Of a stretch of DNA of 64,000 nucleotides, positions 33,137-43,351 are shown in pieces (the first letter of the stretch is position 1; each line of letters starts with the position of its first letter). Location: the NCBI GenBank assembly GCA_037176705.1, contig CM073899.1:1674001-1738000 (forward strand), read 5' to 3'. The stretch comes from Molossus alvarezi (Eukaryota > Chordata > Mammalia > Chiroptera > Molossidae). A program made the translations under genes and the position numbers. The notes beneath the pieces were generated by a model that saw only the letters and a program-made list of their open reading frames with translations, had not been told where the DNA came from and searched no databases.

Positions 33137-33581
33137 CACTTGCACAACCGTTTGGCTTGGTCATTTGTTTAGAATGACTCTTAATTTGCTCTGTAACATT
33201 TAAACGAGCGACCTGTCGACCGGACACAAGCAGCCAGATGCTTTTCCAGTGAAATGAGCATAGTGGGGAACAAAGAATAGCCACTGGAGACACGCGCCGT
33301 GATGTCAAAACAGAGACAGGAGGGGTGGCTCTGAGGGACCAGGAGCCCTGCTGTGAGTCCACGTGCCTGGGGGCCCAGGTGTGCTGACTTCTCTTTGGTT
33401 GGGCCATGCCACGCCCATTGGCTGAGCTGGTTCTAGGTGAACCTTTCCTTCCTCCAGCCCAGGGGGTAGCCCCACGTCACTTCCGGTCCCAGGTGCAGGT
33501 ATGTCTCCTGTGGGATCCAAACGCTGCAGTGACCCATGTGAGGATCTATTTTCCAGACTCCAGACTTCATTTTAAATGAAC
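33137..33581. other. Unique sequence, no gene seen
   Basis: Nothing recognised. Confidence 0.45.
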
Positions 33582-33808
33582 TCATTTAAAAAAAAATTTT
33601 TTTTTTCTTTATTGATTTTAGAGAGAGAAGAAGGGAGGGGGAGGGAGAGATAGAAACATCAATGAGCCAGAACATGGATTGGCCGCCTCCTGCATGCCCC
33701 CCACTGGGGATCAGGCCCAAGACCTGGGCATGTGCCCTGACTGGGAATCAAGCCTGTGACCTCTTGGTGCAGGGTCGATGCTCAACCACTGAGCCACACC
33801 AGCTGGAC
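33582..33808 (-). mobile_element. Ves SINE, subfamily A
   Basis: Minus-strand copy: A/T-rich tail, GA-rich run, GATAGAAACATCAATGAG, CCTCCTGCATGCCCCCCACT, CCTCTTGGTGCAGGGTCGAT and head CTGAGCCACACCAGCTGGAC. TSD not found. Confidence 0.93.
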
Positions 33809-34249
33809 AAAGGAGGGTTCTCTTTATTTTCACAAACCAAAAGGGTCATCTTACAAGATAATTTTTGCACTTGTTAACTCTTTTCTGCTTAATTCTTTTT
33901 CTTCTCTTTGCAAGTGTTGCAAGTTCATTTGGAATAAATGTAAACTTCTTTAATTGAGTTAGATTTTGTTAAAGTTACAGGACTATGGATCATTTAGTCA
34001 TGAACAATAATCCATGTGAGAGTCGAGAGAAGAAAAACGAGGTATGCAAACCCAACTGCTGTTTCCTGGAGACTGGAGGCTGCAGGGACTGCAAGGTGCT
34101 GCTGAATTTGGGAGGGTCTTTTCAGCAGAGAAGTCATAAATAAAATTAATTTAGCTGATAGATTCAGGGTAACAGCTTTTTTTCTCATGCTTTTCTGACT
34201 TTCTAAACACTGGCACGAGATTCTCAAGTATTTTCTTTTCAAGGAGACT

Positions 34250-34290
34250 GTAAGGGTCTCGGGTTTGATCCTGGTCAAGGGCACCAAAAA
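34250..34290 (+). mobile_element. Possible tiny SINE fragment
   Basis: GTCTCGGGTTTGATCCTGGT followed by CAAGGGCACC matches the box B region of a subfamily B SINE, then passes directly into an A-rich tail. This could be an internally truncated SINE transcript. Confidence 0.4.
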
Positions 34291-34811
34291 GACAAACAAA
34301 CAAAAAATAAAGACTGCTTTTCATATCATTAGTTCCTCTGTCAAATTAAGTCAAGTAGAAGAATATTTAAAATTCGGCAAAGAGATTAAATGGCAAATAC
34401 TACTATTTAGAAAAAAATTTTAAGGATTAAAAAAAATTATATGTTGGTTAACCACTGGTCTGTTATTTCATTCCTGAGAACTGTGTCATTTCATTTTTTT
34501 TTTAGCTATTTAAGAATTTAAGATGGTATAACATCTTTATTTTCATAGACATCACTAGAAATGTATGGCACATCTATTTAAGAAGGAGCATGAGTCATTT
34601 CAACAAGAAGCTCTCTTGTCCATGTCTATCTGGACCAAGCAGGTAAGGGATGATTTGCATAAAGAGCGCCGGAGTGAGATGGAAAGAACACGACCTAACA
34701 ATGTATGTTAGTTATTGCGAAGATATAGCTGCAATTCCCATAAACTCATGACTTACTTGTGTATTTGCATTATATTCATTTTATGTCCTAAGTATATTTT
34801 AATTTCAGCTG
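34291..34811. other. Unique AT-rich sequence, no gene seen
   Basis: Nothing recognised. Confidence 0.45.
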
Positions 34812-34885
34812 TCTATCTCTCTCTGTCTCTCTCCCTCTCACTGTCTCTGTCTCTCTCTGTCTCCCTCCATCTCTCTCTGGCTCTG
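34812..34885 (+). repeat. (CT)n/(CTGT)n microsatellite
   Basis: Polypyrimidine run of CTCT, CTGT and CCCT units. Overlapping open frames here are artefacts. Confidence 0.9.
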
Positions 34886-35914
34886 GATTGCCCAGGTGGG
34901 TTGCATTGCTCCATTTCAGGTGCACCCTTCACTCTGGGTCCTTGGGACTGGAGCCTCCTGGAGTGTCCTCTGCTCAACCTGTGTGACCTCCCCCAGCAGT
35001 CCCATGAACCCACGGGATGGCCACTTCTTACTTGGTTTCTACAAAAGCTCCATAACTGGCCTTATGAATTTCTTCTACTTGATTTTAAAAATTTTGAACC
35101 CAAGTAAAAGAAACAAAAATTGAACTAGTAGAATGGCACTTGCTTGATGGGAGGTGTCATTATACAGTGAATATTCTCCTTGGGGAGTGTGTCCATAGGA
35201 CACACTCAGGCATCTTTATTAATCTTCCCACCAGCCCATTTCTCTTTTCTGAACACTGGGCTGGGTATCAGAAACTTTTGTGGATCATTGCTTAGATAAG
35301 TTCATGGAAAATAACACAGCTGGTCAGTGGGGGAAACTAATAAAATCTCAGCTGTGACTTACGATCAGGGTTTGCATACATATGTTTGGGTCAGATATGA
35401 ACACAGAGCAATAAACAAGGCAAGAGACTTGTATAAAAAATCTGGATGCTGCTAAAATACAATTTCATATTGTTTCTCCTATCAACATAGGGTAAGCATT
35501 TTCCTGCCTTTAGATATCACTTTTCAAAAGCGCTAGGACCCGCTTTTCAACACGTGTGGCTCAACACGTGTGGCAGTGCGTTGTCTGGGTGAGTTCTGTG
35601 CGATGTGACGCATCCTCGGAGCACAGCGCAGCTCTGACTCCACCACCAGCATCACCGCTGCGCTCCTGAGCAGAGGGGTCTGGGGCCTGCCGGTGGGCTT
35701 GCCTGTTTGTGGATTTGTTTGTGTCTGGCTGAGGTGGAGCCAGGATGGGCTCCGCCCAGAGGGCACACGCTACACTTGATATATGCGCTTTCAGGTCTGG
35801 GATTTTGATATGCTGAGTCATAGTTTTGGGCTCATTCTTATTTCAGCGATGGTGGGCAAATTGAGTTATCTTTGAAAAGGAAGTAAGTGGTATTCTTTAA
35901 GAAGTCTGTATAGG
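34886..35914. other. Unique sequence, no gene seen
   Basis: Contains a 23-bp palindrome (35185-35207) and a pair of CACGTG sites (35551-35570). No exon recognised. Confidence 0.4.
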
Positions 35915-36180
35915 GGTTAGGGAGGGTGAAAAAGATGAAGGGATCAATAAACACAAATTGTTACAGGAACAGTCAAGGGGATGTAAAGCACAGCATGGGG
36001 AATATCATCAATGCTGTTCTAATACCTATGTCTGGTGTCAGATGGGTACGCGATTTATCAGGGTCATTTCTTAGCAAGTTATGTAATGTCTGATCACCAG
36101 GTGTACACCTGAAACTACTACAATGTTGTATGTCACCTGTAGTTGAAACATAAGTGATTTAAATAAAGAAGGCTTTAAAA
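35915..36180 (+). mobile_element. Old L1 3' UTR
   Basis: GGAGGGTGAAAAAGATGAAG, GGGGATGTAAAGCACAGCAT, GTCTGGTGTCAGATGGGTAC, GTACACCTGAAACTACTAC and TGTATGTCACCTGTAGTTG, ending with AATAAAG and an A run, follow the 3' end of a mammalian L1 lineage. Confidence 0.8.
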
Positions 36181-37599
36181 AAAAACTTGTATAACTTACC
36201 TTTATCTCCCTTTCTATATTTAAATATATTTCAGAGGGGAAAATATCACAGTACCTAATACGTTTAAAGCTAGAATTAAAGTGCATCCGGGCCCTCTTGA
36301 ATCTTGTTATCTGTCACCCGAAATCCTCTTGAAGTTAAGCATAAAGAATAATAGATATACTGTATTCAGTCAGGGCACTGAAGATTTTGACTGGCTTTGG
36401 ATTAGATTTCCAGCTATCGGTGTTTAAGCTTCAACTTGCTGTCAGCTAGTCTTGACGAGGCCAAAATAAGATTCTAATGGCTGTGGTTTGGAGTGGGTGC
36501 TTTTCCGTTAGGTGAGGCCAAGTGTCAATTAAAAGGGTATTGCGATAAAGAAATTGAAACTAGATTAAGTTTATACTTTTTCATGGATGATAAGAAAATC
36601 CATTTTCAGTTCCATTTCATCGGGAGTACCCGATCAGAGGCAAAGCCAGAATACCTTACACATTTAGAAGACTGTCTTTGGTCTTTGAAAATCTTACTCC
36701 CTGCCTCGCCATCATTTTGAAATGCATTTGGTATGTATAAAACAAACATAGTTTAAATAAAACAGAATCCCAAGACCGAATATTTACGCTAACTTTTAAA
36801 GAAGCTATAATCAGCGATCTTATTTTTTCCTGCTCTTTTCTACCATTTAAATCCTGAGTAATTTCTGTCTTTTCATGTGGTTTCTAATCTTCTAGGGAAT
36901 TCTGAAAACTATATTTGATGTCTATCCACAAAAGTGAATGCTGTGTACATCCCTGGTGTGACTGTCCTTCTGCAGGCAGCGCCCAACGGGACGGAGATAA
37001 CGTCCGCACAGCACGGGACTGGCCGTCAGCTACCAGAGTCGTGAAATGCGAAGCTAGAGAGTGCCCTCCTGACTGACCTGTAGAAATAAGATTTGGTTTC
37101 TCTCTCATGGTTGCTGCTGTAGTGGAAATGGCTGGATAGATTTTTCTCACATTTAGAAAGCCTTCCTAGTACTTAATATGTAGGCTATGCCTTAAATAAG
37201 AAAACCAGGCAGGGAAAAACCAGGGGATCTGAGAGAGATACCCCCAGGGCAGCTGCCGGCACTGATTTGCCCAGAGCTTCTAGGTAACAGTCTTCTAGGT
37301 ATCACTGCATAGTTAGTGATAGCTAATGAGTCTTGCTGTTTTTTTTCTCTCAGAAAACCAACACCTGCTATTGACTTGTAGTTACCTCCTGGCCTCTGTG
37401 GTTTCATGTGATGAATCCATGTCCTCAGAGCGCATGTTCCCTCAGTAATGCACACTGTTCTCTGACTGTTTCAAGATTTTTTTTTTTCCTTTGAGTACCC
37501 AGATGTTTAATTATGATGAGTCCTGCTAAGAATTTCTTTGGGGTTAGCCCATTTGAGGGTTAAACCCAAACAGTGGCAGCTCGGACTCCTCATTTAGCC
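36181..37599. other. Unique sequence, no gene seen
   Basis: No repeats or exons recognised. The stretch 36490-36720 is open in one frame for 75 codons but resembles no family. Confidence 0.45.
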
Positions 37600-37700
37600 G
37601 CTGATCTGTGTATAGAAAATTACTTCTGAGAGCCCCACTTTCCTCATCTGTAAAATGGGGGCAACGCATTGACGCATTTGCCCTTTATTCGTCAACACAC
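37600..37700 (+). mobile_element. MIR fragment
   Basis: The segment CACTTTCCTCATCTGTAAAA followed by TGGGGGCAAC is the conserved MIR core (TTTCCTCATCTGTAAAATGGGG). Confidence 0.6.
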
Positions 37701-37954
37701 GCCCGTCACTGTGAGCTTGCTCTAACTGAGCCCTGTCCCGGGCTGGAGAGCTGGTGGGGTGTAGGGCCCGTGAGATCCACGGCGTGCTCATGGGTCGCGG
37801 ATAATCAACGGGCTGCCTGAAATGAGTAGTTCCAGAGGGTGGTTAAGTCCTGGGAGAAGAACAAAACCTGGCAGTGCGGAGAACGCCGAGAGGGGCACTT
37901 ACAGGGGTGCAGCTCTAGTGCTCAGGGAGGGCTCTCAGAGGGGTGCTGTCCATT

Positions 37955-38395
37955 CCAGGTGTCCCCCCACTGACCCCGCCCACACGGACTCCGCCCACGC
38001 CGACACCACCCACACGGACTCCGCCCACGCCGACACCACCCACATGGACTCCGCCCATGCTGACTCCGCCCATGCTGACTCCGCCCATGCCGACACCACC
38101 CACACGGACTCCGCCCACGCTGACCCCGCCCACGCCGACACCACCCACGCCGACACCACCCACATGGACTCCGCCCATGCTGACTCCGCCCACGCCGACA
38201 CCACCCACATGGACTCCGCCCATGCTGACTCCGCCCATGCTGACTCCGCCCACGCCGACACCACCCACACGGACTCCGCCCACGCTGACCCCGCCCACGC
38301 CGACACCACCCACGCCGACACCACCCACATGGACTCCGCCCATGCTGACTCCGCCCACGCTGACCCCCCCACACTGATCCCCCCACACTGACTCC
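37955..38395 (+). repeat. 15-bp GC-rich minisatellite with 165-bp higher-order unit
   Basis: 15-bp units such as CACGCTGACTCCGCC and CACGCCGACACCACC fill the block. Eleven units form a 165-bp block (38029-38193) that repeats at 38194-38358 with very few changes. All six frames are largely open because the unit is a multiple of three and lacks stops, so the apparent 140-190-codon proteins are artefacts. Many units carry CCGCCCAC, a Sp/KLF-type core. Confidence 0.95.
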
Positions 38396-38620
38396 GCTCT
38401 TGTTAGGCCTCACATAGCTATTTGATCAAAGACCTGAGTGATAACAGGGCCCCAGTCGTTTGAAATATAGGGTCATAGCATTCCAGGTAGAGAAAGACTG
38501 TAAAAAAACAATCCTGAGGTAGGAACAATCTCGACAAGATTGAGGAGGACAGAAGGGTATGCAATGTGGCTGGAATGTCATTGATGAGGGTTCAGAAGTG
38601 ATAAGAAAGATAGGCAAGAT

Positions 38621-38838
38621 CCCTGGCCAGTGTTGCTCAGCGGTTACAGCATCAACCCGTGGGCCAAAGAGTCGCAGGTTCCATTCCGGTCAAGAGCAGC
38701 TACCTTGGTTGTGGTTCGGTCCTGGCCCTGGTCCGGGTCGTGTGGGGAACAATCAGTCAATGTGTCCCTCTCACATCAATGTTTCTCTCTCTCTCCCTCC
38801 CCCCTTCCACTCTATCTGAAGATAAATGGAAAGAAAAA
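38621..38838 (+). mobile_element. Ves SINE, subfamily B
   Basis: Head CCCTGGCCAGTGTTGCTCAG, box B-like GGTTCCATTCC, GGTCAAGAGCAGCTACCTTG, CT run and CTATCTGAAGATAAATGG. AGGCAAGA on both sides (from 38612 and 38839) suggests the TSD. Confidence 0.92.
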
Positions 38839-40204
38839 AGGCAAGAAACCGATTTGGTGGAGGTGGGGCATGGTAGTGAGCTGGGTTTTATTCTGCCAAT
38901 AATGGGGAGCCTTTAGGGCATTTGAACAGACAAGTGATACAGTTTATAGATGTTTGAGGACAGTCACTCCTGTTTCCTAGGGAAGGGAATACAGGAGGAC
39001 AAACCAGCATTCGGGCGGCCAGTTAGAAGGCTGTTCACAGTCCAGATGGGAAGGAACCAGCCTTGCACTGGAGAAGCCGACTAGAGTGGAGAAGTTGTAG
39101 CTGGGAGAGCTATTTTGTAGTTTGAGCAGAAAAGGCTTTTCTGAAGGATTGGCTCTGTGAAGTTAAGGGAACAGGAGGAATCTGTTTCAGACTTTGGCTG
39201 GATGATAGGAGGCACGTTAGATGTGTGGATACTGGGGAGAAGATTGTATTGGAGTTTGGGTCGAAAATGAAAGTAGTTGTTTTGCGTTAGTTCAGTCTTG
39301 AGGTGTCTGTGGATGTCTTAGGAGATGTACTGTGAGTAGTAAGTGTCCAATCTGGAGCCCCTGGGGTTCAGGGCTGTGTTCCGGGCTGGGGCTGCTGTCA
39401 CCGACGTTTGGCTGGTATTTAAGGCTGTAGGACTGCAGGAGATCATCTAAGTTTCTTCACAGAAAGAAAAGAGGATCTGAGCTACTTGTACGTAGTTTCA
39501 AAGTCAAGAATAGGAACCTATGCATCCAGGAAAGGAAGACTCAGAACCAGTTGTTAGGTGGGGACAAGAATCGCATCACCCAGTGTCAAGGGAGCTAAGG
39601 GAAGAAAACATTTCGAGGGAGTGAGTGATAGACTGTGTCAAGGGTTTCAGTGACATGGAGATAAAGAGTTGATGGTGACATTGATATTTGGAAGGACCGA
39701 GTGCCTTGATGACCCATTTTGGTGGAGCTACATAGGAAGTCAGGCAGGTGACTCAGTTTAATTCCTTGTCTCTCTTCAGTGTCTTCCTGTGTGAAGCGGG
39801 GATGACAGTCCTTAAGCCTGTCTCACCCTTCATGCTCTGATTACCAGGTATTTGTAAGTATGCAGAATCGCACCCATGCACACTTGACATATAATTATTT
39901 ATCTCCATTTATCGGGAGGCAGACATGTCTTAAGTAAATGCACATGCAACACACACCCAGTGAATGGATGTTTATTTGTTAAAACATAGTTTTGCTCCAA
40001 AAAGAATGACCTCTCTGTTACAAATATTTAAATAGTTGGGCTGGTCTTTAAATACCCATGGTGGTATCCAAAAATACTATGCTTTTCAAAGGAGACAGAT
40101 ACAGATATTTTAAAGGTGCTTCCAAAGTTCATACTTGGAGATTATCGTATAGTCTTCCCGTTAACCACTGCTACTGACATGACCATCGCAAGAACCTCAG
40201 TTAA
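38839..40204. other. Unique sequence, one weak MIR-like stretch
   Basis: No gene recognised. 39755-39835 (AGTGTCTTCCTGTGTGAAGC followed by GGGGATGACAGTCC) resembles a diverged MIR core, too weakly to call separately. Confidence 0.35.
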
Positions 40205-40345
40205 CACCCAGCAATAATTGCCACCATTTTCAGGCCACGTACATTTCAGGTACTTTACATACATAGTCTCACAGAAGCTTGGTAACCGCTGTATGGTGTA
40301 GGTGCTATTGTTGTCTCCACTTAAAAGTGAAGAGTTGAGTCGAGA
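40205..40345 (+). mobile_element. MIR
   Basis: TTCAGGTACTTTACATACAT, AGTCTCACAG, TGTATGGTGTAGGTGCTATT and a CTCCACTTAAAAGTGAAGAG-type segment follow the MIR core in order. Confidence 0.72.
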
Positions 40346-40386
40346 GAACTGTAGACACTGTGAGTTCATTTTAAAAATCATATCTT

Positions 40387-40606
40387 GCCCGGCCAGTGTG
40401 GCTCAGTGGTTGAGCGTCAACCCTGCACCAAGAGGTCACCAGTTCAATTCCTGGTCAGGGCACATGCCCAGGTTGTGGGCCTGATCCCCAGTGGGGGGCG
40501 TGCAGGAGGCCGCTAATCAATGTTCTCTCTCATCAATGTTTCTATCTCTCCCTCTCTCTTTCTCTCTCTCTAAAATCAATAAAGAAAAAATAAAAATAAA
40601 AATAAA
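40387..40606 (+). mobile_element. Ves SINE, subfamily A
   Basis: Little-diverged complete copy: GCCCGGCCAGTGTGGCTCAG, GCACCAAGAGGTC, box B GTTCAATTCC, CTGATCCCCAGTGGGGGGCG, CT run, AAAATCAATAAAG and an (AAAAAT)n tail. Confidence 0.96.
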
Positions 40607-41191
40607 ATCTTTCTGAATCCCTTGTTCACACTGTTAACACCACCCTGCCTTTTTCTTTGTGGAGGTGTGGAGAGGTCGGAGTTGTAAGGTGGTGTTTCTG
40701 GAGCACCTAAACAGAGGAAGTTGCTAGACTCGAGACCAAAACCAAGCTTTGTTTCTTCTAAGAAAAACAACAGGAAACAAGCTAGAAGGCAAGCCAGACC
40801 TCAGATCAAGGAGGAAACGGACCCGAGATATGGCAAAACCATTCGCAAAATAAGGAACTTTACCCGGCCTGATGCATGGGAAAGAGACGGACGGCGGAGC
40901 CAGCCAGGCACAGGAGAAGGAGACAGCACGCTCAGCTGTCCGCTCACTGGGTGGCAGAGGCTCCAGGAGTCACTGTCATGGATACTGGAGTCTGAGGCTG
41001 GATGGCCATCACTTGGGGAGGCTCAGAAAGAGAAAGCTTGATGAGCAGCTGGGATTTGTTTGAATCAGTTTTTAGGTAAGACCTGCAGACAGGGAAGTGA
41101 CTGTCATAAAGGAAGAATTTTATGCTGTTCCCAGATCTGTAGACATGGGAGATGTAGCTCAGGACCTGGGCCACCAGGGAAGCGCCAGGTT
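40607..41191. other. Unique sequence, no gene seen
   Basis: A 106-codon plus frame (40721-41041) has no recognised domain. Confidence 0.4.
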
Positions 41192-41738
41192 GGGAGGGGT
41201 GGGCAGGGGTGGGCAGGGCAGGGCAGGGGTGGACAGGGGTGGGCAGGGGTGGACACGGCAGGGCAGGGGTGGACACGGCAGGGCCGGGGTGGACACGGCA
41301 GGGCAGGGGGTGGGCAGGGGTGGGCAGGGGTGGGCAGGGGTGGACAGGGGTGGGCAGGGGTGGACACGGCAGAGCAGGGGTGGGCAGGGGTGGGCAGGGG
41401 TGGACACGGCAGGGCAGGGGTGGGCAGGGGTGGGCAGGGGTGGACACGGCAGGGCAGGGGTGGACATGGCAGGGGTGGGCAGGGGTGGGCAGGGGTGGAC
41501 AGGGCAGGGGTAAGCAGGGGTGGGCAGGGCGGGGTGGGCAGGGGTGGACAGGGGTGGGCAGGGGTGGACACGGCAGGGCAGGGGTGGGCAGGGGTGGGCA
41601 GGGGTGAGAAGGGGTGGGCAGGGCAGGGGTGGGCAGGGGTGGACAGGGCAGGGGTGGGCAGGGGTGAGCAGGGGTGGGCAGGGCAGGGGTGGGCAGGGCA
41701 GGGCAGAGGTGGGGTGGGCAGGGGTGGGCAGGATAAGT
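41192..41738 (+). repeat. G-rich minisatellite
   Basis: About 550 bases built from GGGGTGGGCA and GGGGTGGACA-type 10-bp units with CGGCAGGGCA inserts every few units. The plus strand carries dozens of GGGG and GGG runs at short spacing, ideal for G-quadruplexes. All frames on both strands are open (up to 277 codons) only because the unit lacks stop triplets. Confidence 0.95.
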
Positions 41739-42029
41739 AGCACAGGATTGGCTACCCTGAAAGATGCCAGCAGGCACTGGGGTGCAGGGGCTCTTTCCTG
41801 GTGTCTGGCACCTGGCCCAGGGTGATCAGGGCAGGCGATGGGTGGAGGCCAGGGTGTGAGAAGCTGCGGAGAAGGGGTTGGGGGTGCGGCCTCTGCACTA
41901 ATTGATTTGCATACGAAAGACCAACGTGCAGGCAGGCAGTTTGCTCCCACTAGGAATGAGCTCACTCCAGGCCAGCTGGGCCAGGGCTCCAAGCATCAAG
42001 GCACAGAAAATGAAAGGCCCGACTCACAC
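41739..42029. other. Unique sequence
   Basis: Nothing recognised. Confidence 0.4.
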
Positions 42030-42135
42030 AATGCCAAGCATTTGTGATGTACCAGGCACAGGCTTTGTCTCGTTTACTTCTTGTGACAACCCAGAAGGTG
42101 GGAATTCTGTGTGGATTCCTTAGGAGAGGAAGTGT
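42030..42135 (+). mobile_element. MIR fragment
   Basis: TGATGTACCAGGCACAGGC, TCTCGTTTACTTCTTGTGAC, AACCCAGAAGGTGGGAATTC and TTAGGAGAGGAAG follow the MIR core. Confidence 0.6.
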
Positions 42136-42735
42136 ATGCCATTTGACTGCGGAAAGGTCTAAGTTCGGGGTGAAATCCTGCCCGTGTCCCTGCACTGAGC
42201 CAACAGGACAGCGAGGGGCTCTGCGTTCTGTGCTGCTCCCAGGTGTGTGGGTGGTGAGGACGCAGTAGGAGTGATTTCCAGCCTCTCCCCCCCTGGGTTC
42301 CTCAGTCTGATGGACTGTGGGACTGGAGGGACCCAAGGCAGTGTCTGCCAGGCGCGCCGCAGGAGGGGCTGAGCCTTAGGTGTTGGAGTAGAGGCCCTGG
42401 GCAGGGAGAGTGAACGGGGTCGGGGGGGCCCTCTGGCCTCCCTGCTCTGCTCGCTGCTGGGCAGGGCACCCACCAACCTCCTGGGCCCAGGGCCTTGCGC
42501 ACGGGGCTTCGAGTTCAGCGGAGCCAGCTGGGGCGGAATGAAGAAAGGGCAGAAAAATCACGTGTTGGAATAAGTTTTGACCAGTTTTGTAGAACGTGTT
42601 CAGTAAATACATACTGAGTTGGATGTCATTTCATCTGGCAGTTGGTTTTCTGAAAAAAGCAGGCAACCCGGAGAGAATGTGGATGTTCCTACTAATCTTT
42701 CGAACAGAGATTTCCATGACTTCTCTCTCCCTTTA
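42136..42735. other. Unique sequence, no gene seen
   Basis: GC-rich up to about 42540. No exon or repeat recognised. Confidence 0.4.
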
Positions 42736-43045
42736 CAGTGATACCTCGGTTCTCGAACATAATTCGTTCCAGGAGGACGGTTGAGAACCGAATTTGTTCG
42801 AGAACCGAAGCAATGAAACCCAATAGGAAAGCGTGACTCCACAAAGCGTGACTCTCTCTGCACGCACACTGATGGCGCCAGCAAGGCGCGCTGGGCCGAA
42901 TGAACGCCATTCGGCTCAACTCGGCTCATCTCGGAAGTTCGAGTTCCAAATATTTGTTCGGATTCCGAGACAAATTTTCTCGAATCTCCTGGTCGAATAC
43001 CGATTTGGTCGAAAACCGAGGCGTTCGAGAACCGAGGTATCACTG
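42736..43045. mobile_element. Nonautonomous Tc1/mariner-type DNA transposon (pogo/Tigger-like MITE)
   Basis: The 310-bp element has perfect 23-bp terminal inverted repeats starting CAGTGATACCTCGG. Both ends are flanked by TA (42734-42735 and 43046-43047), the target duplication of the IS630-Tc1-mariner superfamily. Start and end resemble Tigger/pogo TIRs. The interior holds further copies of TTCGAGAACCGA-like motifs and no transposase, so it must have moved in trans. Orientation is arbitrary. Possible relatives are lineage-specific bat elements or an old Tigger MITE; I cannot name the family. Confidence 0.92.
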
Positions 43046-43144
43046 TACTTGGGTCCGGGGACACTGGCCCACAGGTGGATGTGGCTTCTGTGCTGGGCAC
43101 TGAGAACTGTTCATTAATTGCCTTTTCTCATGTGTGTGTTTTTT

Positions 43145-43351
43145 GAATATATGTGTTTTCATTGATTTTTTTTTTTTTTTTAGGAGAAAGAGATAGAAAC
43201 AGCATGTGAGAAATAAACATCGACTGGCTGCCTCCTCCAAGCCCCCTACTGGGGATCGAGCCTGCAACCCGGCACGTGCCCTGACCGGGCATCAGACCGG
43301 GACCTCTCAGTCCATGGGACATGCTCAACCGCTGAGCCGCACTGGCTGGGC
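43145..43351 (-). mobile_element. Ves SINE, subfamily A
   Basis: Minus-strand copy: T-rich tail, GATAGAAACAGCATGTGAG, CTGCCTCCTCCAAGCCCCCT, box B complement and head CTGAGCCGCACTGGCTGGGC. A diverged TSD of about 20 bp (TTCTCATGTGTGTG... versus TTCTCTTGTGTTTG...) precedes and follows. It lies just beyond the DNA transposon. Confidence 0.9.

Noticed and set aside
37822..38413. ORFs of 144-189 codons on both strands
   Set aside because: Products of the 15-bp minisatellite unit, open in all frames.
39755..39835. MIR-like stretch
   Set aside because: Only a short diverged part of the core is visible; not enough to call.
41060..41777. ORFs of 101-277 codons on both strands over the G-rich array
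   Set aside because: Low-complexity products of a 10-bp stop-free unit.
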